From Isochrysis galbana (taxonomy: Eukaryota > Haptophyta > Isochrysidales > Isochrysidaceae), in the NCBI GenBank assembly GCA_018136815.1, contig CM030937.1:5536632-5600631 (forward strand): a stretch of 64,000 nucleotides of DNA. The letters are read 5' to 3'. This document shows, one piece after another, positions 10,870-22,137 of this stretch. The translations under genes were made by a program, and so were the position numbers. The stretch's first letter is position 1. The number at the start of each line of letters is the position of its first letter. The notes beneath the pieces are model-generated. The model was not told the DNA's origin. It saw only the letters and a program-made list of their open reading frames with translations, and searched no databases.

Positions 10870-11229
10870 TACAGTACTCAAGCGATTGCAATGGATCCCT
10901 CGCTGGCGCTCCCAAGCCCTAGGGGCCCAAGGGGCCCCCACTTTGCACCCGTGTGCTTTGTCGATCAGAGGGGCAGGAGGGTTGGAGCGATGGGTTGGCC
11001 ACGAGAGGCTAGGGCCTACTAGGGCGAGCGAATCAGGCGAGCCTGCTAGCTGCTAGGGAGAGAGTGAGTCAGAGTCAGTAGGGCAGTCTGCTCCTGGCAA
11101 GCCATAGGCAGCGCCAATGACTTGCCAGGAGGATGGGCGGTGGTTCCTCCCCACAACAGGGCAGGAGTGGGAGTGGAGAGAGGGGGGGGCTCGTGTCCCC
11201 CAATGGGCGAACTAAGTATAAACTTAGTT
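10870..11229 (-). mobile_element. Hairpin-headed GC-rich retroelement copy
   Basis: On the minus strand it begins with AACTAAGT-TTAT-ACTTAGTT (11,229 to 11,210). Next come CGCCCATTGGGGG and a GC-rich body that parallels 16,751-17,100 and the minus strand of 37,690-37,300, including the CTGGCAAG...CTTGCCAGGAG blocks. This copy lacks a clear 3' end; similarity fades near 10,870. No target-site duplication found. Confidence 0.65.
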
Positions 11230-11594
11230 GGGGTGGCTCCTTCATATACATGTGGGGAGACAAGAACAAGAAAGCCTGCCGTCTCGCTTGGGGGGGGGGG
11301 TTCGCTGCGTGCGTTTCGGCTAGCGCGTAGGTAGTGCATGATAGGCCACTTGATTCGAGTGGAATAATCACAATGGCAACAACGCGGTCCTAGCATCAGC
11401 ACCAGCATGTCTTACGTACGCAATAAGTAGCCAAGCGTATTCACACGCAACCAGTACTGGTACCCGCACTCGGAAGGCGGATGAGGAGAATGACAACATA
11501 CCACGGGACTATGAGCCTGGCAGAATTAGAAGCTCAGTCCCATCGACGCATGGTATAAGCAGTAGTCGGCCACCAAGCTCGCGCTGAATACCAG

Positions 11595-14500
11595 TCATCG
11601 CTCGATGTGTGAGGCGTAGCACAAGTCGGCCGCTCCATCAGTGGGGCAGCCGCGGTACGTCCATCCGTCAGCCAGCGCGATGCCCTCGCCCGAGACGGCC
11701 TGAGGGTGCACGTGGCGCCAGCAGCGTGGGCACTTGCCGATCGACGCATCCGGAGCATATATTCGGATGGCAAGGGCCTCCTCCGCCACTCCACTTGTGC
11801 CGCCCCCTGCAGTCACGAGCGCGTCGACCAGTAAGGTGGTGTCGCCATCAGCAGCGCCACCCGGCGCGGTCGCGTTCGAGGCAGGTAAGTCGTCCACCCG
11901 CGAGGCACAGCAGAGCAGGACGTCGTTCAGCTCGTAACCGGTCGCGAGGAGTGCGCTGTGGAGCGGGCCGCCCGCCGCAGAGCGCAGCTCGATGCGCGCC
12001 TCGCTCGTAGACCCAAGCCGCTTACTAAGCACGGCCTCGTGCGCCAGCTTGGCTGCCTCGTCACGCGCTGCGCACACGAGCTTCCAATCGTGCGCGAGGC
12101 GGTCGTCACTCCACGCGGCTGGCGGCGCCGACCAGAGGAGTTCAAACGGGCTCGGGGAGATGCGGCGCGAGGACCCGGCCGGGAGGTGCGCGTGAACCTC
12201 CTCGGCCAGGAAAGGAAGCACCGGTGCGATGGCAGTGGTGAGCGTATCGAGGGCCCGATCGAGTACGTGCTGTGCAGCCCGGCGGCTGGGCGAGTCGGCC
12301 GGAGCGCAGTAAAGGCGGTCGCGAACCGAGTCGAAGTAGGAGGAAGAAAGTTCGACCGAAGCGAGCTGCAGCGCCTCCGAGACGAGGCGCGGGGTGTCGA
12401 GGCGCTCGTAGAGGTAATGGGCACGGTCGGAAAACGTGGCGAGGGTGTGTAGCATCTGCCGATCGATCGCACGCAACGCGGACGCGGCCGGCGCATGTCG
12501 GACGCTGTCATAGTCGTAGAGGTTGCCTAGCATGAAACGGCACGAGTTGCGGAGCTTCCGGTGCACCTAGGTGGGAGCAGGACGCGAGAGGGAGGCGCGT
12601 CGCCAGGCGAAGTAGGCCGCGTCACAGAGCGTGCGGACCACGCGCTCGGGCTGGCAGCGAGCGGTGCCCGCTGGGCAGGGAGAGGTGCACCTCCGCCGTC
12701 TTTGAGAGAATGGTGGGCCCGACTGCCACGTCACCCCTCCAGTCGCTCATCGCCACCCACAGACGCAGCACGTCTGCGCCGTACACAGGGGGGCTCGCCA
12801 TGGCACCGCCCTTGGCCTTGCCCCCCTTGGCCTTCGTCTTTGGCTGCTTGTGCTTCGATCGCCCGTTGTCGTCTGTGGGGGCCGGGAGATGGGCGGATGT
12901 ACCCGTCTGCGCCGTGCCGTCGGGCAGGCTGCTCACTCCATCGATGAGCTCCATCGGCCGAATAACATTGCCTCTCGACTTGGACATCTTGACGCCAAAC
13001 TCGTCGACGACGAAGCCGTGCGTGACCACGCGGGCAAACGGAGCGGCGGAGCGCGCCTCGCCCGCGCCTTGGGCTTGAGCACTCGCGACCCTCGTCAGAA
13101 GCGACGACTGGAACCACCCGCGGTGCTGGTCCGAGCCCTCGAGGTAGATGTCGGCCACAGGCGCTCCGGCCGCTTGTGGCGGTGCCAGGCCCCTCCGAGC
13201 AGCAAGGGCTGCCCACGAGCAGCCCGAGTCGAACCACACGTCGAGGGTGTCAGTGCCGCGCATCCACAACGCCGCCTCGTGCGCCCGGCTTGGCGGAAGC
13301 AGCTCGGCTGTGGGCAGTGTCCACCACGCGTCGGAGCCGTGCAGTTCGACGAGGTCGGCGACATGCGCAACCGTCTCGGATGTCAGCAGCACCTCACCTG
13401 TGCTGACGTGGTAGAAGGCGGGCAGTGGCACGCCCCATGGCCGCTGGCGCGAGAGGCACCATTCGGCGCGGCCCTTGACGAAGGCCTCAAGCCGCGACCG
13501 TCCCGCCGCGGGTACCATGTCGACATGAGCTAGCGCACAGAGCGCAGGTGCGCGGAGCGCGTCGACCGATGCGAACCACTGGGGCGTCGCGCGGAACACG
13601 ACGGGTGAATGTGCCCGCCAGTCGTACGGGTAGCGGTGGCGGTATTCGTTTGACGCGAGCAGTGCTCCGCGCCTCTCGAGCTCGTGGAGCACTGCACGCC
13701 CTCCCTCACCGAGCACAGGCGCGCCTGCATACGCTGACGCCTCGTCAATCGCGTCCGTGTAACAACCCGCCTCGTCGACAGCACAAGTGAGTGAGAGCCC
13801 GTGTGCCACACCCACATGGAAGTCATCAACACCGTGCGCAGGCGCCGTATGCACAAGCCCCGTGCCAGCATCGTCGCTCACATGCTCGCCCAGCAGGATG
13901 GGCACGCGCCGGCCTGAGAGTGGGTGGTGGCACCAGCCGCCCACGAGATCGGCGCCCGCCATCGTCTGCACCAACTCGGCGGCGCAGCCGAGCGCGGCCT
14001 CAAGCTCAGCCAGCCGGGACTCAGCCGCGAGCAGAAGCCGGCCGTCGGCAGCGCCACCCACCGCTCGCACCAACGCGTAGCGGATCTCGCGGCCGGCGCA
14101 CACCGCCTGGTTCAACGGGATAGTCCATGGCGTCGTCGTCCAGACGACGAGCGAAGGCGCGTCCGGGCTAGAGCCCACGCTTGCCGCGCCCAGCGGCGCC
14201 TCCAGTGGGAAGGCGACAAAGGCGGCAATCGACACATGGTCGTCCTTGTACTCAAGCTCCGCCTCCGCAAGTGCCGTGCGTGAGGCAGGTGACCAGTGCA
14301 CGGGCCGCAGCCCGCGCCGCACGAGGCCGGCGCCTACCATCCCCGCCAGCACGCGCAGCTCGGCAGCCTCGTACGCCGGGTCCATCGTGACGTACGGCCG
14401 CTCCCAATCGCCCATCACGCCCCAGCGCTCGAACGCCTCGCGCTGCTGCTGCACGTGCGTCGCCGCAACCTGCGCCGCTGCGCGCCGCACGGCGACAGCG

Positions 14501-15228
14501 CGTGCCATGGCCGCGCGCGACGTGTCACCCACATCCGCAGCCTCCGCTGCCGCCGCATCAGCCTGCGTCTGGGCCTGGGCGGTGGCCTTAAGCTCGATCG
14601 GCAGCCCGTGGCAGTCCCAGCCGGGGATGTACTCCACACGGTAGCCGCGCAACAGCTTGTGCCGGTTGATGATGTCCTTGAGCACCTTGTTGAGCAGGTG
14701 GCCCATGTGCAACTCGCCGTTGGCGTACGGGGGGCCGTCGTGCAAGGAGAAGTGCGGCGCATCAGCACGGCGTGCGGCCTGGGCCGTGTAGACCACTCGC
14801 GAGAGGTGTGGGGCGAGAGCCGGCTCCGTGCTCGTCGGGCTGGCGCGCATCGGCAGACTGGTCTGCGGCAGGTTGAGGCTCGCCTTGAGCGCCGCCTTGA
14901 ACGACTGCGCGTCGGTCGAGAGCGGCCGAACCCCAAGGGAGCGGGTGAACGCCGCCGACCTCGCCCACCTTCGCGCCGCAACAGTCCCAGCGAGCCAGAG
15001 AGGGCTTCGAGCCGCCCCGAGAGCGCTGCGAGCCGCCCCGAGAGCGCCGCGAGCGGCCGCACGACGTCTGAGAGAGGATGCGGCGTGTGTGTCGAGAGAG
15101 TGAACGTCGTACATGGTGAGAGGTCGGCAGGGCAAACTTCGAGGTCGGAGCACAGAGGCGAGCCCTATTCTCCCAGTCCCACAGAGCCCTCCCAGCAGAG
15201 GGCTGAGAGAGCTCCGTGCCGGAGCCAT
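11595..15228 (-). CDS. Isoleucyl-tRNA synthetase, organellar/bacterial type, two exons
   Basis: Exon 1 15,228-12,691, intron 12,690-12,567 (GTGCAC...CACCTAG, 124 nt, phase 0), exon 2 12,566-11,595; 1169 residues. It charges tRNA-Ile with isoleucine. Seen: the HIGH-type motif GPPYANGELHMGH, the editing domain with VVWTTTPWTIPLN, GSDQHRGWFQSS, the KMSKS loop VKMSKSRGNVI, and a C-terminal zinc-finger start KCPRCWRH. The leader of ~100 residues (MAPARSSLSPLLGG..., alternative ATG at 15,114) is basic and Ala/Ser/Arg-rich like an organelle transit peptide. Oddities: a Lys/Gly-rich insertion of ~50 residues between the KMSKS loop and YGADVLRLW, and an apparently incomplete second Cys pair (LCYASH) at the C-terminus. 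The splice is supported by restoration of the motif TAEVHRKLRNSCRFMLGNLYD. Confidence 0.93.
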
Positions 15229-15359
15229 CCGCAGGCCACCCTCTTCCCTTCTCCTTCTGCCCCCGATGCTGTGTGTGCCCACTGGCCGTTTCGGCTCGTT
15301 TGCTCTGCCGCCTCTCCCCCCGTCCCAACTTCCCTCCCCTCTCCTTGCCCTTCCCCTGT

Positions 15360-15434
15360 GCTTCCCCTGCCCCTCCCGGGCTTCCCTCTCTCTCTCTCTC
15401 CCTCCCTCCCTCCCTCCCTCCCTCTCTCTCTCCC

Positions 15435-15468
<34 letters not shown>

Positions 15469-15480
15469 CTCTGTGCTCTC
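15360..15480. repeat. CT-rich low-complexity tract upstream of IleRS
   Basis: Tandem CCCT and CT repeats on the plus strand just upstream of the IleRS start. The minus-strand reading frame through them gives only Glu/Arg repeats and is not part of the protein. The remaining intergenic DNA to ~16,140 shows no gene. Confidence 0.7.
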
Positions 15481-16139
15481 ACCGTGTGTGTGTGTGCTCT
15501 TCTTACAGATTAAACAATATACTACAGATAGATCAAACAATAAAGAATATTAGACGGTGTGTCTAGGGTCTCCGCTTGATTGTACACCCCATTTCTTTAT
15601 TTCTATGGTTTCATGTGTCACGTATTTTTGACCACCAGGCCTCGATAGATAGATGGAGAACGCACACCCAAAAACACCAATCCTGGCTTCTAGACGTGAC
15701 GAAAAGGCGAGAAGCGGAACGAACTGAGAAACTGAAATCTAATACTAATAGATCACTAATAGCTCGGTCACTCACTCTCACTCATTTTAACCACTATTTC
15801 CCACCTCCCCTGGGTGTCCAAGGATTCCGCAGGGTTCCCCCCTACCTGCCCCGCCAGCCGCCTCCGCCCTCCGAACGACCCCCTCCCGCCCCACGAAGGG
15901 CAATGGCGTCGGTGAGGGACCCCCCTCCCTTCCCCCGCGCGCGTGGCGGTCTATTTTGGGAGATTCAGGCGGGCGCTCACGGGAGGGAATCGGAATGGTG
16001 AATGTGGGGCGCATAACTCTTAGAAACGCGGAGCTTCCGCGACGTCCGATCGGCCGCGATCGGCCGAAGAATGGCCTGGAGGTGGTGGCCATGCAGAGGT
16101 CGCACACTGGTTCTTGATTGAGGGTCGCACACACTCGTA

Positions 16140-16735
16140 CTAAGTACTAACCCATCCTGGCCCCTCGCACCGCAGGAATGCCTCGATTCGATCCGGCCCG
16201 ACGCCCAGGGTCATGGCCCCGATTGCCGTCGACAAGCGCTCGCTTGGACGCCTGGGGTGTTTCCCTTTAGGGCCGGCCGCCTCAGCGTACGACTTCTGTG
16301 CAGTGTTGTTGGAGGGGTTGGAAGCTGTAAAGGCCCCAAGAAATTGTTTGTTGTGTGAAGTGCCCGCCCACGAGGGGTGCACTGGTGGTAGGAGTTGCCA
16401 CCATGCCACCATGGGGGTGGCAGCAAGGCTGCCACCCACCATGGGGAGTCCTTGTTGGGCTGGCAAGCCAGTGGAGGCAGGCGGCAGAGCCAGGGGCTGG
16501 CTCTGCTGATCTGCAGGGGCAACAGGGCTCTCCCTGTTCCCTGCTTTTGGGCCTGTTGGGTAGGCGAGGGAGGGAGGATCATGTCGACGTCGCTGTCGGT
16601 CAGGGGGGCGGCCTGTGAGCGCTTTGGCTCCGGCGGCTTGGGGCGGCCCCTGTGGGGCGTCGTGACGGCGGAGGGCTGGGGATCAGGAGCGGTCGGTGCG
16701 CGCTCCATCGCTCGAACTATAACAATAGTTTTTCT
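16140..16735 (-). pseudogene. LINE-type ORF1 5' fragment (MERA family)
   Basis: The ORF starts at 16,708 with MERAPTAPDPQPSAV and stays open to 16,211. The first ~55 residues match the ORF starting at 56,142 (GRPKPPEPKRSQA shared), then frames diverge through small indels, although DNA similarity to the 56-kb copy continues (CAGCAAGGCTGCCACCCACC region, the S-Y-A-E-A segment). The 5' end has the hairpin AACTAT-TGTT-ATAGTT just before the start codon. The 3' part is lost near 16,140. A separate element is inserted at its 5' boundary (16,748-17,508). Confidence 0.75.
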
Positions 16736-17527
16736 ATTAAGGATTTTCATAACTAAGTTTATACTTGGTTGACCCATGGGGGGCACGAGCCCCTCCCTCT
16801 CTCCACTCCTCCCCTGCCATAGGGGAGGAACCACCCATCCTCCTGGCATGCCTGATGGCTTGCCAGGAGGCCACTGCCCTACTGACCCACTCGCACTCCC
16901 TTCCCCACAGGCTCGCCCCATTCGCCCATCCTGGCCCCTCGTGACCAGCCCAATGCTCCAACCCCCCCTCCCCCCTTGGTCGACAGGCAGACAGGTGCAG
17001 CGTGGGGGCCCCAGAGGCTCGGGAACGCCAGCGAGGGAGAGGCAGGGGAGGCCAGGGCCCAGCCCCAGCCTCCTCTGCCCCCTGAGCTGGCCTCCAGGAG
17101 CCTCCAGGGGCCGCCAGAGGGCAGCTGGAGGCCTGCCGCAGGCGCGCCATCGCGCGTGCCGCAGGAGAGGGGAGAGAGAGCGCGGAGAAGGGGGTGGGCG
17201 CGAGCGAGAGCTCCGCCCACCGGAAAATCGGTAAGTCTCGCGCCTGTTTACAGGATAAGACGAGACAGAGTGGGCCGCCCACTCGGAGACACAGGAGGAA
17301 GGGGGGGAAAGATCACCGGGGGGTGGCGCGGGCCACCGGACCATATCTAAGCCCTCCACCCCAATCCCCCTAGTAGTGTACGGGGGGAGCCGCCTGATGG
17401 CGGGGGGAGAAGGGCCGGGGAATGGGGGTGTAGAGAGTATGCTACGTGCTACTTGTAGTGGGTAGTGGTTCCATTCGCCGCGAGTGCGGTAAGAATATTT
17501 AAAGGTTTTTTTTCTATTAAGGATTTT
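16729..17527 (+). mobile_element. Complete hairpin-headed retroelement with 19-nt target-site duplication
   Basis: The duplication TTTTTCTATTAAGGATTTT occurs at 16,729-16,747 and 17,509-17,527. The element between (16,748-17,508, 761 nt) begins CAT + AACTAAGT-TTAT-ACTTGGTT and then GACCCATGGGG. It ends in GTAAGAATATTTAAAGGTTTTTTTT. A plus-strand ORF from 16,776 (MGGTSPSLSPLLP..., 152 residues) is Pro/Gly/Arg-rich with no known domain, and may be by-product. The long duplication argues for target-primed reverse transcription. The 3' half is shared with 5560-5862. Probably non-autonomous. Confidence 0.88.
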
Positions 17528-19250
17528 TTTAGTTATCACCTCAAACACTTGTGAGCTGATGAGCTAATTAATGCACTCCAACACTACACACAAGACGAGC
17601 GCAAAACAAATGAAAAGGAGGACCCGCACCAACACACAGAGAGCAGGCGGGGAACTTGTGACGGGGAAGAGGTTGCCGAGCTGCGGAAGGCGGCACATCG
17701 GCGCATCACCATGGTGAGAGATGAAAGGGGGGTAGATGCACGCGAGGAGACCGTCCTATGGCGGATGGCAAGCTGGAAGCCATGCACCGGCCTCGGCTAT
17801 TGGCGATCGGCATGCACGCAGAGGTACAAGGCAGCTGCAAGCTGGCCCATCGCGCATCACACCACGAGGTACTGAGTGCACCCCGCATGCTCGACGGTAG
17901 ATGCAAGCGTAGTCCACGCCGTTCGCTCCCGCACAAAGAATTCGCGATTCACACAATGTTGTACAACTAAGACGGCATCCATACACACCCGCTGCGAAGT
18001 AGGTTTACCAACGAAAAGGCCGTATTGAGCCACGTCAAATCAGGCGACGCCATGTGCACCGGCTCGCAGTGCTCATTCGGCCCGTGCAAGGCATGAGAGC
18101 CCATCTCATCGGTGAGCCATCCATTTGCCACATGGGCCGTGTGGAAATCGATGAGCGGGGAATGTGAAGGATACCAAGCAGGTGCTCGGTAGCATGTCTA
18201 CGACGCGCACGATTGAGAGGGAAGATGGCCAGAGGGCGGATTCGCCCAACACCACAATCGGGATGTGCAAAAATGTTCAAGGTCATCTTATTTTCGCTTT
18301 GCACTTTGCACCTCCACGCAGTTTTGTGGCGGCGTGCGCTGCAGATCGCTTGCGCGTACAAGTGTATCAGTTGGCCAGTAAGCGGCATGCTCGGCGGTAA
18401 GGCGGAGCATGCCGCGGCCTAGGAGCAGCAAGGTCTTGATTAGACCGTGTACGACGCGTCGCTGGGAGGCTCCTGCGTGACAGCGGCCGTCAGAAACGAC
18501 ACTGCCGCAATTATGCCGATCCAGAATTGCCAAGACCTACAGTGTGGATGCAAGGGAAGCCAGGCAACTCGTCAGCCGCCGAGTGGGGGAAAACAGAAAG
18601 CAGCCAAAGTGCGCCGGGCCGGCTCGGTTTGCGCGAACCTTGAAGCGCGCTGAAGGCTGACAAGCGTGTCATCGACAACCCTCTTGCCTCGTGCCTGGTA
18701 GAGCTCCTCCCTGCCTACAGGTTCGCGCCCCTCGGGACGCCAGGTCGTCTTTCCCTTCTTGCGCTTAGCGAGCTCCGTTTGCCAAGCCTGATGTGGGAGC
18801 GCCGTGTTTCAGGAATGAGACATGAGGTCGATGGAAGCATGCAACCTAGCTTGAGGAGAAGAGGCAGAGCCGGCACAAAGCGAATCCCAGACAAGCACGA
18901 TCGCAACATCGGAGCCGAACACCCTTTTGCAGAAGCTCGTGACCCGCGATGGGTCAAGTAACCTGCTCATCGCAGAGTGTATATTGGCGCGCGAGTGGGA
19001 TGATAAGGGAGGCATAAACGGGAGAGTGGCAGGATGAAGAAGAATGGAGAGGCGAGCACAGAGAGAGAGATCAAGAGGGGATGACGGCCGAAACGTGAGG
19101 GGAAGGGAGAGTGAGAGAGGAAAGAGGGAGCGAGGAGGGAGCGTGACAGAGGGAGGGTGATAGAGGGACGATGATCGACGAAGAGTGCTAGAGAGAGGGA
19201 GAAGCAGAGGGAGAGGGAGGTGAAATATAGGGTAAGGGAGAGGAAGAGTA
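17528..19250. other. Intergenic or intronic, no gene recognised
   Basis: No convincing coding exon was found. Some short frames look protein-like (for example a plus-strand frame near 17,655-17,720 reading DGEEVAELRKAAHRRI) but lack a clear start or homology. Downstream exons of the first exon at 19.7 kb could lie here on the minus strand; I could not place them. Confidence 0.4.
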
Positions 19251-19584
19251 AGGAAAGGAACGATTCAAGGGACTTACGAGACGAAGAAGGAGGGAGGAAA
19301 GGAGCAAGTAAGGGAGCGAGCAAACGAGGGAGGGAGGGAGAAATGAAAGGAGTGAGAAATCGAGGGAGGGGGAAAGGGAGGGAGCGAGGGAGGCAAGAAG
19401 GGAGCGAGGGAAGCAGGGAAGAGGGTGAGCAGGGAAGGAGGGAAGAAGGGCAGCAGGGAAGGAGGGAAGAAGGGGAGCAGGGAAGAAGGGAAGAAGGGGA
19501 GCATGGAAGAAGGGAAGAAGTGGAGCAGGGGAGCAGGGAAGAAGGGAGAGAGGGACAGAGGGAGAGAGAGAGAGGTTTGCTCAC
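19250..19584 (-). repeat. CT-rich minisatellite, probably intronic
   Basis: On the minus strand, tandem 15-nt units close to CTTCCCTGCTCCCCT follow the donor site at 19,584. Translation would give a Ser-Leu-Leu-Pro repeat, which I reject as protein. The purine/pyrimidine asymmetry is extreme. Confidence 0.65.
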
Positions 19585-19755
19585 CGCGTCCCAGTCGACT
19601 GAGGCTCCTCCTCCTCCTCCCTGTCCGGGTTCGGCATCGTCGGGCGGCGGCGGTGTTGCCTGCATCCTCACCACACCGCCTCGCCTTTCCACCGCCGTGC
19701 GGGAGGGGAGAAGCACAGCGAGGAGAGAGAGAGAGGAGAGCAGCGCGGCGCCCAT
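19585..19755 (-). CDS. First exon of a possible plastid-targeted protein (partial)
   Basis: ATG at 19,755; 57 codons, ending GACGCG|GTGAGC (donor at 19,584). The peptide begins MGAALLSSLSLLAVLLPS, a typical signal peptide, followed by RTAVERRGGVVRMQATP, then an acidic/glycine linker and SVDWDA. A signal peptide followed by a short Arg-rich segment ending in RMQA is the usual form of bipartite plastid leaders in algae with secondary plastids (family knowledge; the assignment is inference). The rest of the gene was not found, so no function can be given. It may also be a secreted protein. Confidence 0.5.
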
Positions 19756-19915
19756 CGCTGAGAGAGATGGAAGGGGGGGGGGGGAGGAGAGAGAGAAGAC
19801 CTGTGGGTGGAGAAGAAATTCGCTCCGAAGAGACAGGGTGTACACGAGAGAGAGATACGGGTGGCAGGGGGGAGGAATCTCTGGTAACATATAGGGGGAA
19901 GGAGAAATCATAGAT

Positions 19916-20060
19916 AAGCGGGAGCCGAGTAACGAGATGCCTGGGTTGCGCTTCTCGTTACTCGGCTCCCGCTTTTCTTTGATTTCTCCATCTTTTTCAG
20001 ATCTCATTACTCGAAGGTAGATAAATGAGAAGAGTAGCAGTCTGAAAAAGATGGAGAAAT
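19916..20060. repeat. Two consecutive perfect hairpins
   Basis: Hairpin 1: the stem AGCGGGAGCCGAGTAACGAG(A) at 19,917-19,937 pairs perfectly with 19,953-19,973, with a 15-nt loop. Hairpin 2: ATTTCTCCATCTTTTTCAGA at 19,982-20,001 pairs perfectly with 20,041-20,060. The loop of hairpin 2 holds a further TCTCATT/AATGAGA pairing. They sit 160-300 nt upstream of the exon starting at 19,755. Confidence 0.85.
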
Positions 20061-22137
20061 AGAGGGGGGGAGTAGGATGAGAGAGGAAGCTGTCGACGGG
20101 AGGAGGAGGGGAAAGATATGTTGTGTGAGAAGCTTGCTAGAAGAAGGAGAAGAAGGGGGGGGAGAGAGAGTTGAGATCTAGGGTGGAGGCGACCACCGCA
20201 AATAGGCTCTAGTACAAACAGAACGCCTCTCAACTCTCAAGTTAGTAGTCTACTATAAATTGATACACTGAGGCAGAGGAATCGAACTAATTACTAATTA
20301 TGAGAACTAGCTCCTTGCTTCCCACGGGCATCACTGATGCGTTGGGTGAAGATGGGAAGCTACGGGCAGGGACACGTGGGGCCCTGGCCACCTCCCACGG
20401 GTCCCTCCCGAAGCTTCGTGCCGGCAGCGACGCAGCGACCAACCAACCCGATGCGATCCAAGCCGGAGCAGAGCCCACAAGCTCAGATGGCAATAGGCAA
20501 AAGGGGGCAAGCAGCCAACGTCGACCACAGGGAGGGCAAGTGGAAACAACTACGAATGCACCCGCTGACGCTTACGACCGCGCGCGCGCGGACGATCAGG
20601 CAGACATCCCATGGCGCTCAATGGGCAATGGGCAATGGGCACCAGGGGCCCGGGTGCATGCGCGCGAGCGCAAGTGCGCACTCCGCCTCGAGCTCCGGTG
20701 CACTGTCCATTGGACGGAGGAGGGACATGGGCGCGAGAGGCGAAGAAGAGAAGGGAGGGGGGAGGGGCGGGGTACGGAGGGTGGGGGGGGGAGGGGGGAG
20801 GGGGGAGGGCGGCGTATTGTCAATGTATTGTTTTAATTTTTTTATCCATTTCACGGGGGCATTTGTAAAAAAAATACCCAAACCTGAGGTTGCAGCCTCT
20901 AACTAAGAAACCTTTCCCTTCCCGCCCACCCCCCCGCCGATCGGGGCCGTCCCGCAGGGGCGACATGGAGCCAAGGACCAAGGAGCGGGGAGCGGGGAGG
21001 TGTGCGTCGCTGGGCGCCGGCGCGCCGTGCCCGCGACGCGCATGGCGAGACTCCATGACCGCTCAAAGATGGGCAATAACGCTCCTCAACGGAGCGAGGC
21101 CACGCGCATTGGCAAGGACGTGCTCCTCCGATGAGGATGAGGAGGAGGAGGGAGGAGGGAGGGCGCAACGGCTGTCCGCCACGCCCCATGGCCAAGGAGA
21201 GCACATGCGCTATGCTTCCCACACGCGCCATTGGCCTGAGCCAGCCCCAACTTAGTTGGCCAACTTTTGGGGCGTAAGTGGTCGCTAGCCGCGAGGCGCA
21301 GGCCAAGCAATCAGGTGGCGGGATTGACTATGATTATGCTATGGCCTATGGCCTTGCTCACGCGCTCACTCACCGCGCGCGCAGCCCTCTGTTTCTGTTC
21401 CGGACATAGGGGTCCCTAGAAACACGAAACACGGTGAAAAGTGATAAGCACTGTCTGTTTTTGACTTTGACTTTCGTAGAAACACACGTACTGCACACTG
21501 CACATTGCACACTGTTATTCCTGTGTTCAACACCTAGGCACCTAGGGCTAGGGTGTGAGTAAGCAGCACACGTTATAATTCATGGGGCAGGCCGACGTCG
21601 GATGCGACGCGCTCGGCGCACCTACCCATGTCATTCGTCAGGATGGAGGATGGTGCGGGTGGTGCCGTCGTGCCGTCGCATGCTCGGCCCCTGAGGTACG
21701 ACGCCCTTCTATGGCCGTCAAGAGGTAAAAGGGCGTTTTCTACTTGCATTTCATGTGAATGAAAGAGTGGCCGACGGCCGACGGCGGTTTTCACGGAAGG
21801 GGCAGAACTTTAAGTTCAACGGGACCCCTAACCAACGAAGAGAGAATGAGAAGCCCTCGAGAGTACTTTAGATTTCGAGGGGGAGGCAGAGAAGAGGATG
21901 ATGACGATGATGATGAGAGATTCGTCGTGTGGTCGAGTACGAGGCACCCAACCACTCTGCACCGCCTCAGAAAGCATGAATAAATCTACCCTATGTAGAG
22001 AGAAAAACGCGTAAGGATCCCGAGTCGATCTCGCCTAAGGATTCGCTCCACCCACCCCCTCGATTACGTCATAAACAGGCCTGGTTCTAGAAAGAATCGC
22101 GTTGAGAGACCTGGCGTTCTCGTGGGTGTCCTCCCAC
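20061..22137. other. Intergenic, no gene recognised
   Basis: Contains G-runs near 20,780-20,810 and low-complexity GGGCAATGGGCAAT repeats near 20,620. A frame near 21,759-21,983 has an acidic Asp run but no recognisable domain. Nothing convincing in either strand. Confidence 0.4.

Noticed and set aside
14296-15513. 405-codon plus-strand frame opposite IleRS
   Set aside because: It is the antisense of conserved IleRS codons including the HIGH region.
15230-15540. N-terminal extension of IleRS through Glu/Arg repeats
   Set aside because: It is a translation of a CT-rich tract upstream of credible start codons.
16211-17548. 445-codon minus-strand frame spanning two elements
   Set aside because: It crosses a retroelement boundary with a 19-nt duplication; only the MERA part is a plausible ORF.
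18967-20007. 346-codon frame with Ser-Leu-Leu-Pro repeats
   Set aside because: Only the part from 19,755 to 19,585 looks coding; the repeats follow a good donor site and are probably intronic.
20270-20295. tRNA T-arm-like GTTCGATTC on the minus strand
   Set aside because: Flanking bases do not pair and no acceptor, D or anticodon arms can be drawn.
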